Translations under genes and position numbers: made by a program | NCBI GenBank assembly: GCA_030611315.1 | Contig: JAUWPZ010000027.1 | Coordinates: 1-33,827 of the forward strand | DNA from: Sedimentisphaerales bacterium | GTDB lineage: Bacteria > Planctomycetota > Phycisphaerae > Sedimentisphaerales > Anaerobacaceae | Direction of reading: 5' to 3' | Length of the DNA: 33,827 nucleotides | The notes under the pieces: model-generated | Told to the model about the DNA's origin: nothing | Databases searched by the model: none | The model's input: the letters and a program-made list of their open reading frames with translations, nothing else | Shown here: piece by piece, positions 1 through 8,068 of the stretch | Numbering within the stretch: the stretch's first letter is position 1 | Layout: every line of letters starts with the position of its first letter

Positions 1-750
1 CCTGTTGTTTTGGCTGCTGTTCATAAAATCTTTGAGCTTACAGATAACCGTGGTGTCCTGGTAGTAGATCGTGGATTCGATGGCTGGGTGATGTTTGAAG
101 ATTGGCTGGACAACAAATATCATTTTGTAGCGAGACTTGTAGGAAACAGGCATTTGCTGCGGTTTTATAGCGGTTCTGGACAATGGCTGCCGCTTCGGGC
201 AGACCAGCTTGCCGACCAAACTCCAACTCCACATCGTTTTCATAAGCTCGTCAAGCGTCACGGCAAACCCTCGCTTCGTATTACACAAATAGGTTGGGTT
301 AAAGTTCGCCTGCCTGGCCGAGATGAGGATTTGACACTGGTTGTTTCTCGACTTGCTGGAGTTGATAAGCCGATGATGCTGTTAACAAATTTACCCGTAG
401 AAAATCTTAAAGATGCAAAACGTGTATTGCGTTTCTATATCCGAAGATGGGAATGTGAAGAAGGAATTCGCTTTCTCAAGAGTCAGGTGAATCTCGAAAG
501 GATACGAACGTTTCGTTGGTCTGCGATTTGTCGGCTGGTTTTGTTGGCCGTGTTAGTGATGATTTATTTGGGTTGGCTTGTTGAAGAACATCCGAACATT
601 TGCCATCGTTTAGTTTATCTCAGTCAGCCACTACCGGACAAACCAGACTTTCTTATGTACCGACTATTAACGGGGCTAACTGAAGCAATAAATACCTGTT
701 TCTGGCTTCACAAGGATTTACTGCGGAAAAGCTTACGAGAAAACCCCTAA
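1..750 (+). CDS. IS4-family transposase, C-terminal part (5' end outside window)
   Basis: DDE transposase that would move the insertion sequence it lies in. The frame is open from base 1, so the true start lies upstream and the first catalytic Asp is not visible. Counting from base 1, residue 23 is the Asp of a VVDRGFDG segment, the expected second catalytic Asp. The IS4 signature Y-x2-R-x3-E-x6-K is met exactly at residues 146-160 (YIRRWECEEGIRFLK), with Glu153 as the catalytic Glu. The stop codon (748-750) directly abuts the sequence AGTTTGAGT, which may be the element's right terminal repeat. The reading frame is intact over the visible part, so the element may be functional. Family assignment is firm; the exact IS name is not known. 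Confidence 0.9.
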   Translation, partial: PVVLAAVHKIFELTDNRGVLVVDRGFDGWVMFEDWLDNKYHFVARLVGNRHLLRFYSGSGQWLPLRADQLADQTPTPHRFHKLVKRHGKPSLRITQIGWVKVRLPGRDEDLTLVVSRLAGVDKPMMLLTNLPVENLKDAKRVLRFYIRRWECEEGIRFLKSQVNLERIRTFRWSAICRLVLLAVLVMIYLGWLVEEHPNICHRLVYLSQPLPDKPDFLMYRLLTGLTEAINTCFWLHKDLLRKSLRENP

Positions 751-758
751 GTTTGAGT
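750..758. mobile_element. Possible right terminal repeat of the IS4-type element
   Basis: AGTTTGAGT begins on the last base of the transposase stop codon. Read inward from the right it is ACTCAAACT, identical to the outermost nine bases of the inverted repeats of the small element at 23109-23269. IS elements often end within a few bases of the transposase stop. The left end is outside the window, so the boundary is inferred. The remaining 759-910 stretch holds no recognisable gene. Confidence 0.4.
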
Positions 759-910
759 ACAGTTATTCCTTGAAAAAAACAAGAATCTCAGTTAGACTAT
801 AAAGCCAGTATCGATTTCAAGCGTGGTTCTTATGAGTTGCGAAGCCGTACCGTGAAAAACTCGTAAGAGGTTAAACAGACCGGATGAGGATTTGAGAAGG
901 AGAAGTACTC

Positions 911-3900
911 ATGAAAACGAAGTCCCGCTTCCTCACGAAGCTCGCTTGTGTTTTGTGGATTTCATGCGGGCTATCAGTTGTGATAGCTCAGCCGAACCAC
1001 TATGACCAGAGAGCCAAACAGATTTTAGACGTCACCGGCGTCCAAGGCGGCCTCATCGTGCACCTCGGCTGCGGCGACGGCAGGCTGACTGCGGCCCTGC
1101 ACGCCAGCGAAAGCTGCCTTGTCCACGGGCTGGACATCGACGCGCAAGCGGTGCAGAACGCCAGAGAGCATATCCGGAAGTTGGGGATTTACGGCCCGGT
1201 GTCGGTCGAGCACTTCGACGGCAAGCAGCTGCCGTACGCGGAAAACCTGGTGAACTTGGTAGTGGCAGAAAAGCTCGGCGGAGTCACGATGGCCGAAGCG
1301 ATGCGTGTGCTGGCTCCCGACGGTGTGTTGTGCACAAGGAAAAACAGCCGCTGGAGCAAAACCGTCAAGCCGCGCCCCAAGACAACCGACGAGTGGACCC
1401 ACTTTCTCCACGACGCAAGCGGAAATGCAGTAGCTCACGACGAAGTGGTCGGGCCGCCGCGCTACGTCCAGTGGGTTGCGGCTCCTCGGCACACGCGAAG
1501 TCACGAACACACTCCGAGCATCAACGCTTTGGTCTCAGCCGGCGGACGAATTTTCTACATCGCCGACCATGCCCCTATTGCATCCCTCCGAAAACCTGCC
1601 CAGTGGCATCTTGTCGCCCGCGATGCCTACAATGGAATTATGCTCTGGAAGCGGCCCTTCAGTCCGTGGTTTCCTCATATCGTCAACTGGGGCGCCGCGC
1701 CCCGTCAGCTTCAGCGAAGGCTGGTTGCCGATGGGGACCGTGTCTATGTAACTCTCGGCCTGCACGCCCCGCTAAGCGCTGTCGATGCAGCCACGGGAGA
1801 CATCCTCAAAGTCTATAAGAACACCCGGGGTACGGAGGAAGTCATCTGTCACAAGGGGATTCTCCTGCTCGTTGTGCGCAGCGTCACCGATGAACGAGCC
1901 GCCGAACTGGCAAAATTTGCACAGCTCACAGAACAAAAGCACTCGCCCCTGTATGTCAGAGAGACCGCCCAGCCGCTCGTCAATCGCTTTCGCTCGATTG
2001 AAGCCAGGGCGGAAAAGACAGTTCTTGCTCTCAATGCCGATACGGGCCGTCTGCTCTGGAAAAAGACGGGCACTGAGGCCTCCGGGCTGAGGACTCTCAG
2101 TCTGTGCGCCGGCGGCGAGAGGGTGTTCTATCAGAATAGCAATAGCAAGAACGTTGTTTGCCTCGACCTGAGGACGGGACGAGAATTGTGGTCGGCGGCC
2201 TCTGCTCCTTTGCGTCTGGTTTGGGATGGCAGCGTCGTCTGTGCTGATGGCCGGGCCGTAACGGTCCTGTCGGCGGAGACGGGAAAAATCCGCTGGACAA
2301 AACCCGCCTCGCTCGTTGACATTCGGGACGTTTTCGTTGCCGCCGGGTCGCTGTGGTTGGGCGGATTTAAGCCAATCGAGGGCAAAAGAGGACCTTCGTG
2401 GGGACCGTACTTCGTAACGCAGCGCGACCTGGCCACGGGCAAAAAGCTGATGCACATCGAGCCCGAAAATCCGGGACACCATCATCGATGTTACATGAAC
2501 AAGGCCACCGACCGCTACATCCTCGGAGGCAGGAGAGGCACAGAGTTCATCGACCTGAAAACCGGTGATGTCCTGTGGCACAGTTGGGCGCGAGGCGTCT
2601 GCAAGTATGGCGTGATGCCGTGCAACGGCCTGATGTACGCGCCGCCTCATGCCTGTGGATGCTATATCGCGGCTAAGCTGACCGGATTCTATGCCCTCGC
2701 GTCCGAAAGGGCTCCGGTATCAGCGGTTAGTGATTCCGATGAAGAGCATCTCGAACGCGGGCCGGCTTACGGAAAAATCGGCAATCGAAAATCAGCAATC
2801 GAAAATCCAAATGACTGGCCCACCTATCGGCACGATGCCCAAAGGAGCGGTTATTCACGGAATCCTGTGCCTGTCGCCCTGCGCCGCTTATGGCAGATGG
2901 ATATCGGCGGCAAGCTCACGAGCCCCACCGTTGCCGGGGGCAGGGTATTCGTGGCCTCCGTGGATGAGCACAGGATATGTGCGCTCGATGCTGGCTCGGG
3001 TCGCTCGATGTGGGACTTCACGGCGGGCGCCCGCGTGGACTCGCCGCCGACTATACACGCGAACCGGGCTATCTTCGGGTGCCGCGACGGGTACGTGTAC
3101 AGTTTGCGAACATCGGACGGCGCGTTGGCCTGGCGTCTGCAGGCGGCTCGCGCTGAACGGCGTATAACGGCCCGCGGCCAGCTCGAATCCGCATCACCTG
3201 CACACGGAAGCGTGCTGGTCAGGGATGGTGAGGCGTTTTTTACGGCGGGTAGGTCATCCTACGTCGATGGCGGTATTGACCTCTATCGACTCCAGGCCCG
3301 GACCGGCAAAATCCTGTCCAGAACTGAGATATACAGCCCCGACCCTGAAACCGGAGAGCAGCCCAAACAGTCCGCCCCTGCCTATATGCCCGGAGCGCTC
3401 GGAGATATCCTTTCGAGTGATGACAAATACGTCTATTTGCGAGATATGATTTTTGACAAGCGCGGCGGCAGAGAGGCAATGGGAAATCCACATTTGTTCA
3501 CGCTGACCGGATTTCTGGATGACTCATGGCCTCACCGCTCCTACTGGATCTTCGGCACACGCTGTTCCATCTCGACCGGCTGCAGCGGGCGCGACAAGAA
3601 TCTCATCTCCGGCAGGTTGCTTGTTTTTGATGGCTCGACGGTCTATGGGTACGGACGGGCTAAAATCCATTGGTCGAACCAGTTACAGGATGGGGCATAC
3701 CGCCTGTTTGCTATGAACCTCGACAAGGCCGCAGAGCAGTGGACGAAGCGCGTGGCGCTCCGGGTCCGGGCGATGGTCCTGGTGGCTGGCTCGCCCCTTG
3801 GGGGCTCGTCCCTTAGGGGCAAGGTGCTGTTCGTAGCCGGGGCCCCTGCCGACGCAGGCAATGGGCCGGAAGAACGCGACCAAAACCAGGGAGCTCTGCT

Positions 3901-4057
3901 CATGGCCATCTCGGCTACCGACGGGTCCGAGTTGGCGCGGTACCGACTCGATTCATCGCCGGTCTTTGACGGCATGGCCGCCGCCAATGGCCGACTGTAC
4001 CTGACACTGGAAAACAGTCAGGTACTCTGTATGGGTCAAGTGGACCACAGAGAATGA
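911..4057 (+). CDS. Exported PQQ-type beta-propeller protein with N-terminal methyltransferase-like domain
   Basis: Start chosen at the ATG preceded by AGGAG eight bases upstream. Residues 1-27 form a Sec signal peptide (basic n-region, hydrophobic core, AQP cleavage area). Residues about 35-145 look like a class I SAM-dependent methyltransferase: motif I at 50-58 (VHLGCGDGR), an acidic motif II near Asp75, and a later VLAPDGVL strand. The rest, to residue 1048, has repeated PQQ-like blades such as LNADTGRLLWKK, LDLRTGRELW and LDAGSGRSMWDF, predicting one or two eight-bladed propellers of the quinoprotein-dehydrogenase fold. A second block opens at about residue 635 with DWPTYRHDAQRSGYS, a typical propeller start. 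Just before it, about residues 621-633 are encoded by a tandem short repeat (2773-2808). The role is unknown; a SAM enzyme outside the cytoplasm would lack cofactor, so the first domain may bind something else. Confidence 0.85.
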   Translation: MKTKSRFLTKLACVLWISCGLSVVIAQPNHYDQRAKQILDVTGVQGGLIVHLGCGDGRLTAALHASESCLVHGLDIDAQAVQNAREHIRKLGIYGPVSVEHFDGKQLPYAENLVNLVVAEKLGGVTMAEAMRVLAPDGVLCTRKNSRWSKTVKPRPKTTDEWTHFLHDASGNAVAHDEVVGPPRYVQWVAAPRHTRSHEHTPSINALVSAGGRIFYIADHAPIASLRKPAQWHLVARDAYNGIMLWKRPFSPWFPHIVNWGAAPRQLQRRLVADGDRVYVTLGLHAPLSAVDAATGDILKVYKNTRGTEEVICHKGILLLVVRSVTDERAAELAKFAQLTEQKHSPLYVRETAQPLVNRFRSIEARAEKTVLALNADTGRLLWKKTGTEASGLRTLSLCAGGERVFYQNSNSKNVVCLDLRTGRELWSAASAPLRLVWDGSVVCADGRAVTVLSAETGKIRWTKPASLVDIRDVFVAAGSLWLGGFKPIEGKRGPSWGPYFVTQRDLATGKKLMHIEPENPGHHHRCYMNKATDRYILGGRRGTEFIDLKTGDVLWHSWARGVCKYGVMPCNGLMYAPPHACGCYIAAKLTGFYALASERAPVSAVSDSDEEHLERGPAYGKIGNRKSAIENPNDWPTYRHDAQRSGYSRNPVPVALRRLWQMDIGGKLTSPTVAGGRVFVASVDEHRICALDAGSGRSMWDFTAGARVDSPPTIHANRAIFGCRDGYVYSLRTSDGALAWRLQAARAERRITARGQLESASPAHGSVLVRDGEAFFTAGRSSYVDGGIDLYRLQARTGKILSRTEIYSPDPETGEQPKQSAPAYMPGALGDILSSDDKYVYLRDMIFDKRGGREAMGNPHLFTLTGFLDDSWPHRSYWIFGTRCSISTGCSGRDKNLISGRLLVFDGSTVYGYGRAKIHWSNQLQDGAYRLFAMNLDKAAEQWTKRVALRVRAMVLVAGSPLGGSSLRGKVLFVAGAPADAGNGPEERDQNQGALLMAISATDGSELARYRLDSSPVFDGMAAANGRLYLTLENSQVLCMGQVDHRE
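2773..2808. repeat. Short tandem repeat inside the propeller gene
   Basis: GCAATCGAAAATC occurs twice (2781-2793 and 2795-2807), preceded by a related AAAATCG. It matches the repeat family seen in gaps at 7262-7296 and 17030-17099. It is in frame and encodes part of the linker before the second propeller block. Confidence 0.8.
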
Positions 4058-4095
4058 CCGCTTCACTGCAATGACAACATAGAGACAAATTGAGT

Positions 4096-4134
4096 CGGGG
4101 CCTACATCGATAAATACGATATGTACCCCGTTTA
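4096..4134 (+). terminator. Hairpin downstream of the propeller gene, possible terminator
   Basis: CGGGG at 4096-4100 pairs with CCCCG at 4126-4130, and the inner TACATCG (4103-4109) pairs with CGAT..GTA (4117-4125) around an AT-rich loop, with a two-base bulge. A short TTTAT follows. The T-run is weak, so it may be a processing or regulatory hairpin. The rest of 4058-4331 shows no gene I can support. Confidence 0.45.
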
Positions 4135-4331
4135 TCCCTGCCGCTCTAATACTTTACCTCAATCGGCCTTTTCTTTTCTGCCGAGCGGCAGCAGCGGCGG
4201 ATATTTTCTTGACGGGAATTTCTGTCGAGGTTATTATGTCGGTCAAAGACAGGCAGCAAAAGAACAGGGGACGTAAAGTCATAAAGGCGTCAAGCCCAGG
4301 TCTTTGGTCTTTTTGATTATGGAGATAATAT

Positions 4332-5471
4332 ATGATGGCGTCAGTTATGACAATAATAGGCTCGTCCGATGGATTTCTCGAATTCATCAAATCCCCAATT
4401 ATCAGAGGAAACGAAATTTGGCGTTTCGGCATTGTTTTGCTGGTGATACTGGCAGCAATGGTAACCGGGCGGATTGTTCAGTTCGCCTTTAACAGCTACG
4501 CGGCGAGACTAACCAAAAAAAGAGGCGAGAGCCCAGTAGCGCTATTATTCAAGGCTCTGGCGAACCCGGCGTACGTCGCAACATTTGCCGCCGGCATGTT
4601 TTTCTGCAAACTCCCCCTCTTCTTCCATGACGAAAAAGGGATTCGAATCGCCGTTAGCGATACATGGGCGATGATCGCTCGGGTTCTGGGGGCTGTGGCG
4701 GTAGCCTATGCCCTCTATCGGCTCGTGGATGTCGTTGAGCATTATTTAAACCGGCTCGTCGGAAAAACAGAAACAAAACTCGACGACATGCTCGTACCGA
4801 TTGTCCGTAAGGCGCTGCGGGTAACCATCGCAATCGTTGCGATTCTACTTATCAGTGAGAATGTCCTGGGGGCAAACAATGTTAAATCACTCCTGCTCAG
4901 TGCCGGCGTAGGCGGTATCGCGGTTGCCCTGGCAGCGAAGGACACCATCGCCAATTTCTTCGGCTCGATTACCATTTTCGCGGATAGGCCGTTCCAAATG
5001 GGCGAGCTTGTAAAAATCGGCGAACACACAGGCTCCATCGAGGAAGTCGGCTTTCGAAGTACACGCATGCGTACGATAAAGGGGCATCTCGTAACCATAC
5101 CCAACAGTCTGATTGCATCTTCGATGGTCGAGAACATCGGCCGACGTCCCTACATCCGCAGGGTGTCCAATATCACCATAACCTACGACTCCGGCCACGC
5201 CAAGACCACAAAGGCCCTGGAAATAATAAAAGACGTCCTCGCTCATGTGCCCGAAGTAACCGGCGACCCTGACAGGCCGCCGAGAGTATATTTCAGCGAT
5301 TTCAACGATTGGGCGTTGAATATCTATATGAGCTACTGGGTCAAACCGCCCGATTACTGGTTATACTACGAGGTCAACGAGCGGGTGAATCTTGAGATTA
5401 TGAAACGCTTCGAGGCCGAAAAAATCGAATTTGCCTTCCCCAGCCAAACCCTTTACGTCAAGAAGGAATGA
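4332..5471 (+). CDS. MscS-family mechanosensitive channel
   Basis: Membrane channel that opens under membrane tension to release solutes during osmotic downshock. Start at the first of two adjacent ATGs, seven bases after GGAG. At 379 residues it is longer than E. coli MscS (286), with extra hydrophobic segments near residues 32-55, 75-95, 110-130 and 157-178. The pore-lining helix and beta domain follow: SAGVGGIAVALAAKDTIANF at about 190-209, then FADRPFQMGELVKIG and TRMRTIKGHLVTIPNS, all hallmarks of the family. The cytoplasmic alpha/beta domain runs to the C-terminus. It stands alone, convergent with the secretion locus, separated by an AT-rich repeat. Family assignment is certain; which MscS subgroup is not. 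Confidence 0.93.
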   Translation: MMASVMTIIGSSDGFLEFIKSPIIRGNEIWRFGIVLLVILAAMVTGRIVQFAFNSYAARLTKKRGESPVALLFKALANPAYVATFAAGMFFCKLPLFFHDEKGIRIAVSDTWAMIARVLGAVAVAYALYRLVDVVEHYLNRLVGKTETKLDDMLVPIVRKALRVTIAIVAILLISENVLGANNVKSLLLSAGVGGIAVALAAKDTIANFFGSITIFADRPFQMGELVKIGEHTGSIEEVGFRSTRMRTIKGHLVTIPNSLIASSMVENIGRRPYIRRVSNITITYDSGHAKTTKALEIIKDVLAHVPEVTGDPDRPPRVYFSDFNDWALNIYMSYWVKPPDYWLYYEVNERVNLEIMKRFEAEKIEFAFPSQTLYVKKE

Positions 5472-5474
5472 TGT

Positions 5475-5510
5475 GAATTTAAAATTTGAGATTTCAAATT
5501 TCAAATTGAG
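5475..5510. repeat. AT-rich palindromic repeat between convergent genes
   Basis: AAATTTGA (5482-5489) and TCAAATTT (5494-5501) form an eight-base stem around GATT, followed by another CAAATTGAG. It belongs in style to the other short AT-rich repeats in the window. The stem has almost no GC, so it is unlikely to be a strong terminator for either convergent gene. Confidence 0.6.
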
Positions 5511-5568
5511 GAAGGTCTTTTACTTTTCCACAATATGCAATATCGAACACGAGATACGGATTGAGCGG

Positions 5569-7218
5569 TTATTCTTCTCTGGATTCCTCTTTTTCTGCCC
5601 TGGTTTTAATCGGCACCGGGCCATCAAACTTGGTTTCTTCGTAAGCCTGCTGCTCAACATCCGTCATATCGCTCGATAAAACGGGCTGCTCGATAATCCA
5701 CGGTGTTACAAAAACAATCAGCTCGCTGGTAACCGTTTCTTCCGATTCAGACCTGAATAGTCCTTTTATAAGCGGTATATCGCCAAGCAGGGGAATTTTC
5801 TGAATATTCTCGTTAACTTCCCTTTTGCGCAGGCCGCCCAGAACCACCGTCTCGCCGTTTTTGACTAACAACGTTGTCTCGACTTCACGACTATCAATGA
5901 CCGGCTGAGGGTATCGGATTTGCGCCCCAGGGTCTCCAACGTTCACTTCGCCCGTCTTCACGCTGAATTTCGGCAGCAGGTGAAGCCTTATCATTTTATC
6001 CCCCGATGCAATGTGGGGTGTAACCTCAAGCGTTACACCGACCTCCTTGAACGCGGTTGTCCCAAAGCTGTCGCCTGCCCCCTGGCCCTGCTGGAGCTGC
6101 TGGTACGGTATTTCGGTAATTATCTTGATAATAGCTGTTTGATTATCAAGTACCAGGATTCGAGGATTGGCAAGGAGCTTGGCGCCTATTTGTGCCTCCA
6201 GAATATTCAAAGCCAGTTCTATATCAACTACATCATTGAGAAAACCAAAGCGCACAGTTCCACCATCAACCTTATCAAACGAGCCGCCCATGAACGGTTT
6301 ACTCTTCCTGAATGAGTCGTTGAGCCACGTCCCCGCCGTGGTCTTAGTTGTTGTATCGGTCGTTCCATCGGTCGTTGTATCGCCTGTTCTTCCTGCAGTT
6401 CCACTGGTCGTTGTGGCGACAGTCTTATCAACAACGGTCCCATCAGTGTCAGTAACCGTTTGGACCGTTGTGGTAGTGGGCCCAGTTGCGCCGACGTCTG
6501 TGATTGTGTTTGTGTTAGTGTTTGTGTTAGTATTCGTAATCTCGGTGATGGGTGTATTACGTCCAATATGCCAGTTGACGCCAAGGTCGAAGGTTTCATT
6601 GCTGGTTATATCGTAGATTCTCGCCTCGACCAGCACCTGGGGCGTCATACGGTCTATGGTCTCGATGAACTTCTTTATCTCCCTCATCTGTGGCTCGGTA
6701 TCGGTAACGATGATATGGCTGCTGCCTTGAATGGAGGATACCGTAGCGCCGGGCCCTTTTGAAAACTCCTTCAATGCCTTAACGACTTCTGTGATATCCG
6801 AGTACTTAATCTCAAAAATTTCAGTTTCAAGCCGCTCAGTTACCTGGGGAATCTGACTGGCCGGTAATATTCGAATGATATTCTCGCCCGCTATATAATC
6901 GCAGTCGCTGCCCTCAAGGATGGTTCTAAGGGCTTCTTCGAGCGGAACATCCGTAATCTTGAAGCTCAGCTTCTCGTCTTCAACCTTGGGGCTTATGTAA
7001 TGGTCGGCGCCTGCCTGGCCGGTGAGTGTTTCGATTATTGTCTTGATGGATACGTCTTTGACATCGATACTTACTCTCATTTGCATACGCTGCTCAAGTT
7101 TCGTTTCCTCCGAAGCCTTATCACTGTTAACGCCCAGAGCAACAACGCAGAGCGCGCAAAGAACCGCATAACACGTCAAAAACTTTATCCCCTTGTACCT
7201 TCCCATAAAGCCTCTCAT
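5569..7218 (-). CDS. Secretin (GspD/PilQ family)
   Basis: Outer-membrane channel for the pilus/secretion machine. I place the start at the ATG at 7218 (MRGFMGRYKG), preceded by AAAGGGAGC; the open frame extends upstream only by reading through a heptamer repeat (7262-7296). From this start the protein has 549 residues: a signal peptide with a hydrophobic segment near residues 12-30, an STN/N0-like domain (DVKDVSIKTIIETLTGQAG, then DVPLEEALRTILEG), an N1-like domain (TEIFEIKYSDITEVVKALK), then VLVEARIYDITSN leading into the secretin domain. The C-terminal secretin signature is clear: VVLGGLRKREVNENIQKIPL followed by LGDIPLIKGLF. A Thr/Asn-rich insert (coded by about 6335-6545) sits just after the GVNW segment. 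It is the last gene of the locus, which fits other pil operons ending in pilQ. Confidence 0.93.
   Translation of the reverse strand: MRGFMGRYKGIKFLTCYAVLCALCVVALGVNSDKASEETKLEQRMQMRVSIDVKDVSIKTIIETLTGQAGADHYISPKVEDEKLSFKITDVPLEEALRTILEGSDCDYIAGENIIRILPASQIPQVTERLETEIFEIKYSDITEVVKALKEFSKGPGATVSSIQGSSHIIVTDTEPQMREIKKFIETIDRMTPQVLVEARIYDITSNETFDLGVNWHIGRNTPITEITNTNTNTNTNTITDVGATGPTTTTVQTVTDTDGTVVDKTVATTTSGTAGRTGDTTTDGTTDTTTKTTAGTWLNDSFRKSKPFMGGSFDKVDGGTVRFGFLNDVVDIELALNILEAQIGAKLLANPRILVLDNQTAIIKIITEIPYQQLQQGQGAGDSFGTTAFKEVGVTLEVTPHIASGDKMIRLHLLPKFSVKTGEVNVGDPGAQIRYPQPVIDSREVETTLLVKNGETVVLGGLRKREVNENIQKIPLLGDIPLIKGLFRSESEETVTSELIVFVTPWIIEQPVLSSDMTDVEQQAYEETKFDGPVPIKTRAEKEESREE
6506..6535. repeat. 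12-bp microsatellite in the secretin gene
   Basis: GTGTTTGTGTTA is repeated twice (6506-6529), followed by a partial third copy, giving an alternating Asn-Thr run on the coding strand. It is part of a larger Thr-rich, low-complexity insert. Because the unit is a multiple of three, copy-number change would alter length without breaking the frame. Confidence 0.8.
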
Positions 7219-7261
7219 AATAGCTCCCTTTAAAAAATTGCCGATTATCGATTGACGATTT

Positions 7262-7296
7262 AAAATCGAAAATCGAAAATCGAAAATCGAAAATTG
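7262..7296. repeat. Heptamer tandem repeat AAAATCG x5
   Basis: Five consecutive seven-base units (the last is AAAATTG) lie in the gap between the secretin gene and the GspB-like gene. Flanking bases 7241-7260 carry related ATCGATT-type words. The motif recurs at 2773-2808 and 17030-17099. Confidence 0.9.
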
Positions 7297-7300
7297 CCTT

Positions 7301-8068
7301 TTACCGCTGAACTTTTTGACTCCACCTTTCACCGTCCTTCTCGAACTCCACGTTGTCTATATTTATCTTCACAACGGTCGCGCCTAATATTTCGTCGCCG
7401 ACGTGAACCGTTTCGGGGCCAATTACCGCAGCCGGATTGTTCGGGCTATAGAGAACGCCGTTTACGATTAGCTCTGTGGCTTTCGAAGTATCCACCTCTA
7501 TTGTCTTGGTTCCGACCACGCTTGTGTTGTCGGATTGCATAGGGTCACGAGCCGTTACCGAATAGGGTTCAGGAACCTGCCACTCAAGTTCACGGTCGTC
7601 CCCGGCAGCAACTTTCGCAGGGGCGGATTTCCCGGGCTTCTTTACCTCGCGAGCAGGCGTGCTGAGGACCTTACTCAACGCAATAATCAGGAAAATAAAG
7701 AGGACCGGTATCAATATCGCCATTACCTTTTGTCTCGTGGAAATAACGGGCGATTTTGCCCCAAAGAGCTTGCCTTTCATCCGTTGCCAGGCGCCTTGCC
7801 TTGCAGCTACTACACCGCCGGATTTGACTTGTTTAGCCGATACAGCACGCTGTGACCCCTGCACAGGCTGGGCCGCTTTCGGGGCGGGGGGAATCTGTGG
7901 ATTCTGTGGACCGGGAGACTGCCCTTTCGAAGGCATCCGGCCCGTACCTTCCGATGCGGGCACATCAGCGGGTTTCCGGGCGCCATTGCCGCCCGGAATC
8001 GGAACGCCCTCAAAAATCGATGATATTTCCTTGTGGAGACCATACTTATTCTTTTTAGGCTTTTCCAT
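7301..8068 (-). CDS. GspB/PilP-like inner-membrane protein
   Basis: Likely connects the inner-membrane assembly platform to the secretin. The ATG at 8068 has a near-perfect SD (GGAGGT). The 255-residue protein has a Lys-rich cytoplasmic N-terminus (MEKPKKNKYGLHKEISSIFE), a Pro-rich region to about residue 70, one membrane helix at 115-135, a periplasmic linker containing RDPM (177ff; PilP and GspC often begin this region with RDPF), and a C-terminal domain at about 198-250. The latter has the pattern LIVNGVLYSPNNPAAVIG, then VHVGDEILGATVVKI, typical of GspB/GspC-type homology regions. It overlaps the end of the upstream ParA-like gene by 14 bases, so the two are probably translationally coupled. 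The assignment to GspB rather than PilP is a judgement from the pattern. Confidence 0.75.
   Translation of the reverse strand: MEKPKKNKYGLHKEISSIFEGVPIPGGNGARKPADVPASEGTGRMPSKGQSPGPQNPQIPPAPKAAQPVQGSQRAVSAKQVKSGGVVAARQGAWQRMKGKLFGAKSPVISTRQKVMAILIPVLFIFLIIALSKVLSTPAREVKKPGKSAPAKVAAGDDRELEWQVPEPYSVTARDPMQSDNTSVVGTKTIEVDTSKATELIVNGVLYSPNNPAAVIGPETVHVGDEILGATVVKINIDNVEFEKDGERWSQKVQR

Noticed and set aside
1772-2650. Long minus-strand frame opposite the propeller gene
   Set aside because: No family pattern, and the sense frame shows repeated propeller blades; an antisense shadow in GC-richer sequence.
4154-4432. 92-codon minus-strand frame before the MscS gene
   Set aside because: It overlaps the MscS start and SD on the other strand and shows no domain.
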